Part shown: in pieces, positions 44,365-53,411 of the stretch
Numbering within the stretch: the stretch's first letter is position 1
Layout of the letters: every line of letters begins with the position of its first letter
NCBI GenBank assembly: GCA_035629175.1
Contig: DASPIL010000018.1
Span: 1 to 64,000 of the forward strand
Direction of reading: 5' to 3'
Origin: Verrucomicrobiia bacterium
GTDB taxonomy: Bacteria > Verrucomicrobiota > Verrucomicrobiia > Limisphaerales > DASXHY01
Length of the DNA: 64,000 bases
Notes under the pieces: model-generated
Seen by the model: the letters and a program-made list of their open reading frames with translations, nothing else
The model's database searches: none
Told to the model about the DNA's origin: nothing
Made by a program: the position numbers and the translations under genes

Positions 44365-45291
44365 TTAGTGCGTCATCGCGTAAAAGATGATGTTGATGCC
44401 AAGGGGGAAGGCGATGTTCTCGGAAAAGCGGTGAAAGAAAAAATCATTCTCGCCTTCGCGCTCCCAGCCGTCGCCGTTGTCGGTGTTGTGAAGGGCAAGC
44501 ATCATGATCCTTCCCTTGTCGTCGTAGATTGCGCGGATGTGAACCTCGGCGCAGGCTTCGCCATCGTGCCCTTCATAGGTTGGACCGCCGTACTGAGTGC
44601 GGATTGCCGTCCGCGCATTCGGGATCTGCAGTGCGTTCTTCGGCCCCTTGATCGGAAACACGCAGTTGAAGATGGGATGATCCATCGGGACATCCACGAA
44701 CCCGCGATCGGGAAAGACCTGCTTCACCTGCTGCTCGAAATTCCACCATTGCAATTCACCCCAGAAATCATCCGCGACCATGAACCCGCCGTTCAAAAGA
44801 TACTTCCGCAGCATCAGCACTTCGTCTTCCTCCAACTCGAGGCGGCCCGGTTCCACCATGTAGATCCACGGATAGTTGAAAAGCTCGGGATCGGTCAGCC
44901 GAAGAATGCGGCCGTTCGGATCCACCTTGATCGATGTCATCTGTTGGAGCCGAAAGGAAAGGTTCAAGTCGCTGTCAGGAAAATCCGTTGTCCAGCTTCC
45001 AGCCGATCCCGAAAGATCCCCTTCGAAACTTCGCTTGTAGATGATCCGAACGAACGTGAAGGCGTCGGGCGTGAAGGCGGGCGGGTTTGTCCAGTTGGGT
45101 GTATCGGTGCTGTGCGATGCGACCTCGCGCGCAGTTCGGACGCGGGTTGTATCCACGGTGATCCCGCCTTCAGTCCAGGCGACGCTCCGCTCGTCCCCAC
45201 CGCCGCGCATGCGCCATCCGCCGCGCCGCTGGCCCCAGACTGCCCCCGCCACGAGGAGCAGAATGATCACGACAAACAAAGGGCGCTTCAT
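44365..45291 (-). CDS. DUF4159 domain secreted/anchored protein
   Basis: 308 residues. An N-terminal hydrophobic segment (P-L-F-V-V-I-I-L-L-L-V-A-G-A-V-W-G) acts as signal or anchor, followed by Arg/Gly. DUF4159 covers about 75-300: F-T-F-V-R-I-I-Y, E-L-F-N-Y-P-W-I-Y-M-V-E-P-G-R, L-R-K-Y-L-L-N-G-G-F-M-V-A-D-D-F-W and M-D-H-P-I-F-N-C-V-F. The fold is flavodoxin/amidotransferase-like. Biochemical role unknown; the family is found beside MoxR, DUF58 and VWA genes in PVC and related bacteria. It lies 3 bases after the peptidase gene. Confidence 0.9.
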   Translation of the reverse strand: MKRPLFVVIILLLVAGAVWGQRRGGWRMRGGGDERSVAWTEGGITVDTTRVRTAREVASHSTDTPNWTNPPAFTPDAFTFVRIIYKRSFEGDLSGSAGSWTTDFPDSDLNLSFRLQQMTSIKVDPNGRILRLTDPELFNYPWIYMVEPGRLELEEDEVLMLRKYLLNGGFMVADDFWGELQWWNFEQQVKQVFPDRGFVDVPMDHPIFNCVFPIKGPKNALQIPNARTAIRTQYGGPTYEGHDGEACAEVHIRAIYDDKGRIMMLALHNTDNGDGWEREGENDFFFHRFSENIAFPLGINIIFYAMTH

Positions 45292-45294
45292 GAA

Positions 45295-47853
45295 TCAGGG
45301 GTTTTGTGAAACAGGGGTCTGCAGCCGCAGGAGCAGCTCCTGTGCTGCGCGATAACGGGGCGCTTCCTCTAGCGCCTGCAACACGTGGCGCCGCGCTTCG
45401 GCCTTTGAATTTTCCCGCGCGTGGAGCAGCTGGGCCAGTTGGAAGTGTGTCTCAGCCGGATCGGCGGGCCCAAGCAGCAACAAGGCCCGATAAGCTCGAA
45501 TCGCGTGGTCCTTTTCGCCCAGCTCCATCGATGCCCTTGCAAGAGAACGATGCGGCAGCGATATCAGCGGGTTCACAGCGAGAAGCCTGTCGGAATATTT
45601 CGCCATTGCAGCCCAATCCCCCCGCTGCTCCGCAAGCTCAATGAGGCGTTGATACAGATCAACGAAATCTGCATCGCGTTCGGCAAGGCGCTCCAGCACG
45701 GCCAACTCGGCATTGGTATTGCCCAGGTGGCGCTCAGTCACGGCAAGAAGCCACAGGGGATTCTCATGTCGGCTTTCCCCCGCATACGCCTGCGAAACCG
45801 CCTCCAGGATCGGCTTTGCGTCAGCCCATTGCTTCGACTCCATCAAGCCCCGCGCTTTCCGCATTTGCCTGTAATAATTATTCGGATGGCTCGCTTCCCA
45901 GATCATCATGCTCGATTCCATCGCGGAGCCTTCGGGCGGCTTGGCGAGATCGATGCCAGAAGCCACCGCGTCAGCCTTCGCACGACAGTAAGCGGCGAAG
46001 TCTTTTTCCAAGCCGCTCATCACAGTGGTCCGCGCTTCAATCGCGGGATTGATCTCTTTACCCTGGCGCAGATCGGCGAGGATCAGCTTGATCGCTTCGA
46101 GCCCAAATTTTTGAACAAGGTATTCCACGGCCAGAGATGATTCATAATACGCGAACATGAGATGCTGCCCGCTCTTCGGGGTCAGGAACGCGCCGCTCAG
46201 CTTGCTGAGGGGAACGAAGTCCTCACCGAGGATCATCTCGCGATAGGCGAGATTCATGTTCTCGCCCCAGGCCGGGTTCGCCAGCCGCTCCTCGTAAACC
46301 GAAATGCCCTCGCTCAGCCAGCGTGGCATCCGATTCTTCGTCGCATTCAGCGTCACCACATGACAGAACTCATGCCACAGCACGCTCTCCCAGTTCGCAG
46401 GATTTGGCGCCTGCGACGCGGGACTGTTCGCAGTGATCACGGAACCGAAACAAACGCCGAGATAACCGGGATTGCCCGGCATGCCGAAGGTTCGAACCTG
46501 GAAATCCTTTTGTTCCGGAAAGATTTCCACGATGGTCGGCTGCTCCAGACTCACGCCGTACTTGTCGCATAATGAGGTCTTCGCGCGTTCCAGCAACGAG
46601 AGCACACGATCGCCATAAACCGCGGCCTCGCGTTCCGACATGCGCACGATGAAGTGTTCGTTGGTGAGCGTGCGGAACTTTACCATTTTGTCCCGCAGGA
46701 CCGTCAGGTTGTAGGCCGTGACGTCGTACTCGTCACGCTGATGAACCGCTTCTGCAAGGCGCCAGCCTTCCTCCGTCAATCCAAGCCGCAGCAGATCCTC
46801 AGCGAGCTGGCGCTGCGCCGGAATGTAATCTTCCTGCAGGCTCAATGCGCGACGCTGTGCGGCCGCACCTTCAGCGAACCGATATTTTTGTGAAAGCTTG
46901 CGGCCGATCAGGTGATCCACCTCGGGATTGGCCGGCCAGTGCTTCAACGCGGCGGCGCGAAACTGCGCCTCGGCCGATGCGTCGTTGCGCAGATGAGCCA
47001 TGACTGCGCGAAATGCCAGCGCCTGATGCTGGTGCGGGTTCACCTTCAACACGAGCGCCGCCTGCTTCTCAGCCTCGTCATATTGTTCGCTGTCGACGAG
47101 GTGATCCGTCAGCAGCAGCAGGCTGGGGATGTGGTTCGGATTGATTTTGAGTGCGCCTTCGATCGCGGAAATCATTTCCTTGCGATCCCCGGTTTGAAAC
47201 GCGTGCGCCAGTCCGCCGAGCAGGTCGGGGTCGCCGGGAAATTTTTTCAATCCCGCGCGGAAAGTCTCGGCCGCAAGTGCGAAGTCACGCTTCTCCATGC
47301 TGAGCCTCCCCGTGGCGAGGAACGCCTCGCGCGGCGGAGCACTCATGCGTTCAGCGCGGCGAAAACAATTTTCAAGGACGAGCCGAGGTTCAACTCCCAG
47401 GAGCAGCAGCGCCTCCCCGGCCGCGACGAGCCCGTCCCCATCCTGCGCAGCGAGACCGCGGCGCTCTATAATCATCCGCATCTCCGTCACGCGCCGGCTG
47501 GCTTCGATCGCATCGTTGGCAAAGAGGGCCGATTCGCGCGCCAGCAACAGCACGCGCAAGTCCATGGGTGAATATTCAAAGGCAACCTTCGCCCGCTGCC
47601 GCGCCTCAGCGTACTGTCCCGTCATCATCAACGACTTCACGAACAACACGTGCCAGTCGGTGGAGAGACTATTCGAACGCCCCTGCGCGGCCTTGATGAC
47701 CGCTGCGTAGTCGCCTCTTAAAAACAATTGCTGCGCTTCATTGAGCGTTTGCGCGGCCAGGGAAAAAACCGCGAGAAAACAGACACCCGCAATCAACCGA
47801 AGCGACTTCGGCAGAAGACACATCACCGCCTGAAAGGTCTTCGAACTGGGCAT
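45295..47853 (-). CDS. TPR protein with gluzincin (peptidase MA-like) domain
   Basis: 852 residues from the ATG at 47853; the frame opens at 48051 but the extra part is unconserved, and an ATG at 47823 is also possible. A signal peptide (L-R-L-I-A-G-V-C-F-L-A-V-F-S-L-A-A-Q, about 18-35) leads to TPR-like repeats (about 36-380). A metallopeptidase domain follows with H-E-F-C-H (His494, Glu495, His498) and the downstream S-E-G-I-S-V-Y-E-E ligand region, as in peptidase MA and related gluzincins. A further TPR block lies at about 660-850. It should act in the periplasm and is the first gene of the MoxR operon. Substrates are unknown. Confidence 0.88.
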   Translation of the reverse strand: MPSSKTFQAVMCLLPKSLRLIAGVCFLAVFSLAAQTLNEAQQLFLRGDYAAVIKAAQGRSNSLSTDWHVLFVKSLMMTGQYAEARQRAKVAFEYSPMDLRVLLLARESALFANDAIEASRRVTEMRMIIERRGLAAQDGDGLVAAGEALLLLGVEPRLVLENCFRRAERMSAPPREAFLATGRLSMEKRDFALAAETFRAGLKKFPGDPDLLGGLAHAFQTGDRKEMISAIEGALKINPNHIPSLLLLTDHLVDSEQYDEAEKQAALVLKVNPHQHQALAFRAVMAHLRNDASAEAQFRAAALKHWPANPEVDHLIGRKLSQKYRFAEGAAAQRRALSLQEDYIPAQRQLAEDLLRLGLTEEGWRLAEAVHQRDEYDVTAYNLTVLRDKMVKFRTLTNEHFIVRMSEREAAVYGDRVLSLLERAKTSLCDKYGVSLEQPTIVEIFPEQKDFQVRTFGMPGNPGYLGVCFGSVITANSPASQAPNPANWESVLWHEFCHVVTLNATKNRMPRWLSEGISVYEERLANPAWGENMNLAYREMILGEDFVPLSKLSGAFLTPKSGQHLMFAYYESSLAVEYLVQKFGLEAIKLILADLRQGKEINPAIEARTTVMSGLEKDFAAYCRAKADAVASGIDLAKPPEGSAMESSMMIWEASHPNNYYRQMRKARGLMESKQWADAKPILEAVSQAYAGESRHENPLWLLAVTERHLGNTNAELAVLERLAERDADFVDLYQRLIELAEQRGDWAAMAKYSDRLLAVNPLISLPHRSLARASMELGEKDHAIRAYRALLLLGPADPAETHFQLAQLLHARENSKAEARRHVLQALEEAPRYRAAQELLLRLQTPVSQNP

Positions 47854-48004
47854 GCCAGAGAATTCATACGCCCATTCATGCGACGACGCAATTGGAGTTT
47901 GACAAAGACGCGCAACGGTGCGCAAAAGCTGCGCAGACCAGCGCCAATACGCGATCAAATGACTGCATCGCGGTCGATAAAAATGCGGACGAATTTCGGC
48001 TGCG

Positions 48005-49075
48005 TCAGATCCGAACCGCGAATTTTTCGCCCGCCTTGACGGAGTGGACAAATGCCGCCATGAGTTCCGGAATCTGCTCCAGATCCTTGAGGCTCACGAG
48101 TTCCACGGGTGAATGCATGTAACGGTTGGGAAGGCTGATCAATGCGCTGGCGATGCCGCCGCGCGTCCAGAAGATCACGTCCGTGTCAGTGCCGCTCGTG
48201 GCGGACATTGCCTCATGCTGCAATGCGATGTTCTTCGCTGCAGCCACCTCCTCGATTCGCGCCACCACATCAGGATGATTGCAGCCGCCATGGGTGAGGG
48301 CTGGGCCTTTTCCGATCCGGATATCCCCGTGCTGGCACTTGTTGACCGTTGGATAATCCGTTGCGTGGGTGACGTCCACGACAAGGGCAATGTCGGGCTT
48401 GAGGGAATAGGCGATCTGGCGGGCACCGAGCAGTCCGACTTCCTCCTGCACGTTGGAAACGACACATACCTCCGCGGCAAAACCCACGCCCGATTCCTTC
48501 AACAGTCGCGCGGTCTCGGCGACGGCAAACGTGCCAATGCGATTATCAAAGGCGCGGGCAACGGCCAGGTCATTCCGCAACAGGTCGAACTCGTCAGTGA
48601 GCGTGATGGGATCACCAACGCGCACGAGCGACTCGGCCTCCTTGCGCGAACTCGCGCCGATGTCGATGAAGATCTCGTGGATCTTGGGCAGTTTCGGTTC
48701 GCCGTCCTGCTTGCACAGGTGCGGCGCGACGTTTCCGACGACGCCTTTCACGGAACCATTGCGGGTGTGAATGAAAACCCGTTGCGCCTTCGAGATGGCG
48801 GGATCGATGCCGCCCATTTTGCGAACGTAGATGAATCCGTCCTCATTGATGAAGTTTACCGCCATCGCGATCTCATCGGCATGCGCCGCGATCATGATCC
48901 GCGGGGAACCGCCCTTGTTCGCGACCCCGACGCAATTGCCGTAGGCGTCGGAGAACGTTTCATCTGTGAAGGCGCGGACGTAATCGAGCCATACTCGCTG
49001 GCCGCGGACTTCGTGCCCGACGGGACTCGGAGTGTTGACGAGTGTGCGTAAAAAATTCAGGGATGCTTCGCGCAT
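48005..49075 (-). CDS. M42 family metallo-aminopeptidase
   Basis: 356 residues from the ATG at 49075 (a frame reaching 49189 exists but adds Arg-rich sequence). Binuclear zinc ligands are recognisable: A-A-H-A-D-E-I near residue 60, the Asp in F-D-N-R-I-G, V-Q-E-E-V-G-L-L-G-A-R near 217 (catalytic Glu pair), D-V-T-H-A-T-D near 237 and a C-terminal His in the last third. Members form dodecameric tetrahedral aminopeptidases (FrvX/TET type) trimming peptides in the cytoplasm. It is a single gene, 151 bases from the next gene's start, on the other side of the repeat-bearing divergent gap. Confidence 0.93.
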   Translation of the reverse strand: MREASLNFLRTLVNTPSPVGHEVRGQRVWLDYVRAFTDETFSDAYGNCVGVANKGGSPRIMIAAHADEIAMAVNFINEDGFIYVRKMGGIDPAISKAQRVFIHTRNGSVKGVVGNVAPHLCKQDGEPKLPKIHEIFIDIGASSRKEAESLVRVGDPITLTDEFDLLRNDLAVARAFDNRIGTFAVAETARLLKESGVGFAAEVCVVSNVQEEVGLLGARQIAYSLKPDIALVVDVTHATDYPTVNKCQHGDIRIGKGPALTHGGCNHPDVVARIEEVAAAKNIALQHEAMSATSGTDTDVIFWTRGGIASALISLPNRYMHSPVELVSLKDLEQIPELMAAFVHSVKAGEKFAVRI

Positions 49076-49246
49076 GCGGGAAGCTAGTGGGAAACCCTGG
49101 ACGCGGCAAAGCGCATTTCGCCGCCCGCCGCCTGCTGGCCTTGCCGCTGTTGCTACTCCCCTACCCGGGCTCTCGCGCGGCTCGTGCATCGCAGATGAAA
49201 GGGAAAGATTGTGCTGTGTTATTCAGAAGAAGCATCGGATTGGTCT

Positions 49247-49277
49247 CCCTCTCTTCCACTCGGAGTGGAGGAGAGGG
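49247..49277. repeat. Palindromic element A (REP-like)
   Basis: A 14-bp stem with one G-T pair: arms CCCTCTCTTCCACT and AGTGGAGGAGAGGG with a 3-base CGG loop. It is followed by GCCGGGGAGAGG. The same word, in reverse orientation, occurs in element B, implying a dispersed repeat family. Confidence 0.8.
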
Positions 49278-49324
49278 CCGGGGAGAGGAGGAGCGCTTGA
49301 GCTTGGAAATGACAGCGCCCGCAG

Positions 49325-49378
49325 AGCACCCTCTCCCCCGGCCCCGCTCCCGCTCCTGCGTCGCAGGCGAGGGGAGAA
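49325..49378. repeat. Palindromic element B, inverted relative to A
   Basis: Reads CCCTCTCCCCCGGCCCC on the plus strand, the reverse complement of the flank of element A, and contains its own small hairpin (CCTGCG-T-CGCAGG). Together A and B can form a long fold-back. Confidence 0.7.
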
Positions 49379-49468
49379 CGACAAGAACAGTGCCGGAATT
49401 CCCCGCATCCGCTGGCGGGTGCTTTCTGTCTTTGCGCATCCATCGAATTTCGTTAGCGTTCCCCTCGC

Positions 49469-50836
49469 ATGTGGTGGCTTGAACTGCTCCATCTCAAGTC
49501 CAGTAACCCCGAGACTCGCCTGCAGGCCGTGCACCGCCTCGCGGAATCCGGCGGCGCGCGGGCCGTGGACGCACTGATCCAGGCGTTTCGCGACGAAAAC
49601 CCGGAGGTTGCGTCGGCGGCAGCGCTTGCCCTTGGGAAGTTTCGCGACGAGAAGGCCACAAACTTCCTGCTGAACGCATTGCAAACGGCGGGTCCGGAAA
49701 TGCGCCAGGTCGCTGCAGACGGCCTGAAGGAAAACACGGACGAACGGGTGACGCTCGCTTATGTCGGTGCGCTGCGCGATATCGACGCGGCCGTGCGGGG
49801 CCGGGCCGCGCGTTACCTGGATCGCCGCGGTTGGAAACCGGCGAACACGGCCGAACAAGTCTGGCTGTTCGTTGCCAGAGGGCAGATGCACGAAGCCGCG
49901 GCGTATGGACCCGAAGCCATTGAACCGCTGCAGATCGTGTTGCAAACCGCGCAATACAGCCTGCAAATCGCCGCCATTCACGCTCTCGGCAGCATTGCGG
50001 ATGAACGCGTCCTGAACCTGCTGATTCCAGTCCTGCGAACTCCTGATCACGCCGTATGCGTTGCGACAATTGAAGCCCTGACGAACACAGGCGGACCCAA
50101 GGCATCCGAAGCCGTGCTGGGCACCCTGCAAAACCCCGACCATCGGGTGCGCGTCGCGGGTGCCGAAGCCGTCGCCCGCCTGGAAACGCGCGGTGCCGCG
50201 GAAGCACTGACGGAGCTTCTGAAGGATTCCATGTGGGATGTGCGGCGCGCTGCCGCGAATGCGCTTGGGAAACTTCAGGACGCCAAAGCAGTGGACGGGC
50301 TGATCGTTGCGCTCCGCGATTCCGATCCGGATGTGCGGGAGTCCGCAGTCGCTTCGATCGGGCGTCTCCGCGATCCGCGGGCGCTGGGTCCCCTCATCCT
50401 GGCATTGGTCGATCCTGAATCGGGAGTCCGCCGCGCCGCGACCTACACGCTCCCCATGATCGATCCCCGTTGGGCGCAATCAGACGAAGCGCGCCGCGTC
50501 ATCCCGGAGCTGCGTGTGGCCGTCAATTCTGATTCGTCGTCCGTTCGATACGCTGCGACAACGGTGCTGAAGCAATTGGGCGAATCCGCAACGCAAACCG
50601 GCGGCATTGAAAGCGCGAATGTATTGACCACGGCGGGGTATAAACAGCGGCGCGTGTTCTCCGTGTTCATTGAGTTGATGCGCGATTCCGACGGCGACGT
50701 GCGCCTCGCAGCGACGGAAGCGCTCGGACGGCTGGGCGACAAGCGCGCGGCATCGGCATTGATGACGGCGCTTTCGGATCCGGACGACGCGGTGAAACAG
50801 GCCGCCAGCAAGTCTCTGGAGGCGATGGGAACGTGA
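49469..50836 (+). CDS. HEAT/PBS-lyase repeat protein
   Basis: 455 residues almost entirely of tandem alpha-helical HEAT-like repeats of about 31 residues. Typical units carry A-V-D-A-L-I-Q-A-F-R-D-E-N-P-E-V-A-S-A-A-A-L-A-L-G-K and V-D-G-L-I-V-A-L-R-D-S-D-P-D-V-R-E-S-A. D-x-x-x-x-V-R-x-x-A-x-x-A-L-G recurs at least ten times. Such solenoids are protein-binding scaffolds, cytoplasmic in the absence of a signal. It overlaps by 4 bases (GTGA) with the response-regulator gene, so the three genes 49469-52211 form one unit. Confidence 0.9.
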   Translation: MWWLELLHLKSSNPETRLQAVHRLAESGGARAVDALIQAFRDENPEVASAAALALGKFRDEKATNFLLNALQTAGPEMRQVAADGLKENTDERVTLAYVGALRDIDAAVRGRAARYLDRRGWKPANTAEQVWLFVARGQMHEAAAYGPEAIEPLQIVLQTAQYSLQIAAIHALGSIADERVLNLLIPVLRTPDHAVCVATIEALTNTGGPKASEAVLGTLQNPDHRVRVAGAEAVARLETRGAAEALTELLKDSMWDVRRAAANALGKLQDAKAVDGLIVALRDSDPDVRESAVASIGRLRDPRALGPLILALVDPESGVRRAATYTLPMIDPRWAQSDEARRVIPELRVAVNSDSSSVRYAATTVLKQLGESATQTGGIESANVLTTAGYKQRRVFSVFIELMRDSDGDVRLAATEALGRLGDKRAASALMTALSDPDDAVKQAASKSLEAMGT

Positions 50837-51870
50837 GCGAGACCGCCACCCTCAAACCGCGCGCCCGGCAGATTCTCATTGTCGATGACGACCAGGACTT
50901 CGCGCAGATGTTCAAGGATTTTCTGGTGTCGTATCGCCCGGGCGCGTGGATTGTTCATACTGCCGATCATTACGCCCCCGCACTTACGGCGATTAAAACC
51001 CATTCCATCGACCTCGTCATCCTCGACCTGAAGATGCCGATCATGGACGGGCTTCAACTGCTGCCGTTGTTGAAACGCACGCACCCCGAACTGCAAGTGA
51101 TTGTGCTGACGTCCGCGGCGCTCCCGGAGAATCGCGCGTTCTGCCTGCAGAATGGCGCCGCACTGTTCTTCGACAAATCCGAGGTGGCAACCGGATTCGA
51201 CCGCATCTACGCCGCTCTGGAAGCCGTGGCATCCGCGCCAGCCGAAGGTTTTCGGGGAATGCTCCGCCAGGTGGGTCTGACAGAGGTGCTGCAACTCGAG
51301 TGCCTCGGCCGCAAATCGTCGATCCTTGAGATCTCCGCCGCGGGCGCCGTGGGCCGGATTTACATTCACGACGGCTCCATTCTCCATGCCGAGGTTGAGG
51401 AGAAGGCGGGCGAAGCGGCTTTGTTCCAGTTGCTGGGATACAAAGGCGGCGAATTCCAACTGAAGCCTTACACCAAACCGCCGCGCCAGACGATCGACGG
51501 CCATTGGGAATCGCTGATGATGGAGGCGGCGCGAGTCAATGACGAAGCTTCCGCTGGACCGCTCGACGCGCACGGAAACGTCATTGCACCTCCCGAGCCG
51601 GAACCCGTTGCCGCTGCGGAACGAACCATCCAGGAAATCATCCTTTGCTCAACCAGCGGCGAACTGCTCTACGAATGGCAGGCCCAGCGGATCGAAAAGC
51701 GCATTCAGTTCATGGACGAAATGCAAAACGCGGCGCATAGAATCGGCGAGGCGCTCGACTGGATTCGCGGGGATCGGCTGGAAATTCAATTCGCGCAGGA
51801 ACGCATGGTCCTGCTGTTTCAATCCGATCGCAAACTGCTTGTTCGCTCAGTCTCGGGAGGATCGAAGTGA
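50833..51870 (+). CDS. Response regulator with DUF4388 (PATAN) output domain
   Basis: 345 residues starting at GTG. Receiver domain residues about 14-125 with acidic pair D-D-D-Q-D near 19-23, phospho-Asp in V-I-L-D-L-K-M-P near 61 and Lys in D-K-S near 115. DUF4388 (about 130-240) is shown by F-R-G-M-L-R-Q-V-G-L-T-E-V-L-Q-L-E and G-R-I-Y-I-H-D-G-S-I-L-H-A-E-V. The remaining 100 residues are a second helical/beta part ending in V-L-L-F-Q-S-D-R-K. Receiver-PATAN proteins modulate signalling complexes, for example in motility control. No DNA-binding domain is present. Confidence 0.92.
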   Translation: MSETATLKPRARQILIVDDDQDFAQMFKDFLVSYRPGAWIVHTADHYAPALTAIKTHSIDLVILDLKMPIMDGLQLLPLLKRTHPELQVIVLTSAALPENRAFCLQNGAALFFDKSEVATGFDRIYAALEAVASAPAEGFRGMLRQVGLTEVLQLECLGRKSSILEISAAGAVGRIYIHDGSILHAEVEEKAGEAALFQLLGYKGGEFQLKPYTKPPRQTIDGHWESLMMEAARVNDEASAGPLDAHGNVIAPPEPEPVAAAERTIQEIILCSTSGELLYEWQAQRIEKRIQFMDEMQNAAHRIGEALDWIRGDRLEIQFAQERMVLLFQSDRKLLVRSVSGGSK

Positions 51871-52211
51871 CGAATCCTGTCGATCAATGGCTGCAGCAGG
51901 CAGCCCGCACCCGGGGAATTCTGGCGTGCGGCGTGCGGCTGTCCGATCAGTCGCTTCGGGTGCGCGTGTGCCGCGAAGATATTTCGAAGGCTCGCGTCGA
52001 GGAAGCGATGAAACGAATTGCCGCGACGGTGGGAACGATGCAGACCGCGCAGGGCACAGCTGAACTGCTGCGATGGGTGTTTGAGAGCGGCGACATCGTT
52101 TGCGCGCTTCGGCCGGGAGGCGCCATGGCGGTGTTGCTCGTGAATCGCGACCTGGCCGCTGCAGACAAAATCAAGGCGCTGATGCAGACTTTCGCCGAGA
52201 CAACCCTCTGA
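51867..52211 (+). CDS. Small roadblock/LC7-like protein
   Basis: 114 residues starting at GTG (overlap GTGA with the upstream gene). A-R-T-R-G-I-L-A-C-G-V-R-L-S-D-Q-S-L near 13-30, a helical stretch V-E-E-A-M-K-R-I-A-A-T-V-G, and the strands L-L-R-W-V-F-E-S-G-D-I-V-C-A and G-G-A-M-A-V-L-L-V-N-R follow the beta-alpha-beta-beta-beta-alpha order of roadblock proteins (MglB type). Such proteins regulate small GTPases such as MglA. No MglA-like GTPase lies in the window. The family assignment is from pattern only. The stop codon abuts the stop of the converging decarboxylase gene. Confidence 0.6.
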   Translation: MTNPVDQWLQQAARTRGILACGVRLSDQSLRVRVCREDISKARVEEAMKRIAATVGTMQTAQGTAELLRWVFESGDIVCALRPGGAMAVLLVNRDLAAADKIKALMQTFAETTL

Positions 52212-53345
52212 TCATTGGTTCACGTGCAGCACCTTCGCCGGCGGAAATCCGTTGAAATATGTTGCCGAGGCATTGCTGTACGCACCGATCTTTTCTGAAT
52301 AAACGAGGTCATCGATTTCGAGCGGCGGCAGCGGTTCCGACTGCGAAATCGTGTCCAGCCCATCACACGTCTGCCCAAACACCGCGCTGATTTCCGCTTT
52401 GCCGCGGCGGAAAGACCGAATCGGATAATGGCAATGGTCGAAGATGATGCCGCTGTATGTGTGATAAACGCTGTCATTGATGTAATAACACATCTTGCCA
52501 TCGCGGATCGCCTTGCCAATTACGCGCGCCACACTCGTCGCTGCTGACGCAACGAGGAAACGTCCTGGCTCGGCAACGATCTGGATGTCGGGGGCGAAGA
52601 GGCGCTCGATTTCGGTGTTGATGACACGTGCCAGTTCGCGGAACGGACGGACATGCTTGTTGTAATGGGCGGGAAAGCCGCCGCCGATATCCAGGATCTT
52701 CAACACGTGACCCCGCCCTGCTGATTCCTTCATGACGGCCGCGGCGGTATTAAGCGCCTGGACGAAGTTTTGGAAGTTGGTGCATTGGCTGCCCACGTGA
52801 AAGCTCAAGCCTTCGACAACGAGCCCCCGATCGAAGGCGGCGGCGACGAGATCCGCGGCTTCGCCAGGTGCGCAGCCAAACTTCGACGACAGCTCGCATT
52901 GCGATCCCGTATTGTCGACACGCAGTCGCAACACCACTCCGGCCTTTGGCGCATACCGCTGGATTTTTTCCAGCTCGCCGGCGTTGTCGTAGGTCACCAG
53001 CGGCTTGTATTTATCCAGCGCCAGCAACGTCTCCTTCGGCTTGGTTGGATTCGCGTAGATGATCTTGTCCCAGATAAAATCCTGCTGCTGTTTGGCAGGC
53101 AGTTTCCTGACGTTGTCGTAAACCGTGAGGAACTCGGGCAGCGACGCGACGTCAAAGCTGGCGCCGGCCTTGTAAAGCGTGCGCACGATCTCGGGCGCCG
53201 GGTTCGCCTTGACCGCGTAATAAACCTGCACCTTCGGCAGGTGCCTGCGGAACTCCGCGTAGTTCTTGCGGATCACATCATGATCAATGATCACGATGGG
53301 CGTCCCATGCTGGGTGGCCAATGATTGAAGCTCTTTTTGTGTCAT
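52212..53345 (-). CDS. Ornithine/lysine-type PLP decarboxylase (fold type III)
   Basis: 377 residues, alanine-racemase-like TIM barrel. The PLP Lys is Lys46 in Y-Y-A-V-K-A-N-P. The glycine phosphate loop is D-I-G-G-G-F-P near residue 223, and A-E-P-G-R-F-L-V binds phosphate. The C-terminal signature G-Q-T-C-D-G-L-D near 320 has the catalytic Cys that points into the neighbouring subunit's active site in ornithine decarboxylases. Short length (377) matches the compact bacterial ODC type rather than arginine or carboxynorspermidine decarboxylase. It makes putrescine (or cadaverine) in the cytoplasm. It follows the SDR gene by 66 bases on the same strand. Confidence 0.88.
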   Translation of the reverse strand: MTQKELQSLATQHGTPIVIIDHDVIRKNYAEFRRHLPKVQVYYAVKANPAPEIVRTLYKAGASFDVASLPEFLTVYDNVRKLPAKQQQDFIWDKIIYANPTKPKETLLALDKYKPLVTYDNAGELEKIQRYAPKAGVVLRLRVDNTGSQCELSSKFGCAPGEAADLVAAAFDRGLVVEGLSFHVGSQCTNFQNFVQALNTAAAVMKESAGRGHVLKILDIGGGFPAHYNKHVRPFRELARVINTEIERLFAPDIQIVAEPGRFLVASAATSVARVIGKAIRDGKMCYYINDSVYHTYSGIIFDHCHYPIRSFRRGKAEISAVFGQTCDGLDTISQSEPLPPLEIDDLVYSEKIGAYSNASATYFNGFPPAKVLHVNQ

Positions 53346-53411
53346 GATGGTCGCGACCGCTTACGCTGTTTCAGGTGGGAGCACAAGTCAACTTGCGCGC
53401 GAAGCCGCACG

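Larger units (their letters stand above)
49076..49468. other. Divergent 393-base gap with a pair of palindromic repeats
   Basis: It separates the M42 and HEAT-repeat genes. The centre holds two GC-rich palindromic elements in opposite orientation (49245-49300 and 49325-49378). The left part (49076-49244) is AT-richer and must contain the M42 promoter; the right part (49379-49468) must contain the HEAT promoter. No convincing gene is inside, although GC-rich frames run through. Confidence 0.7.
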
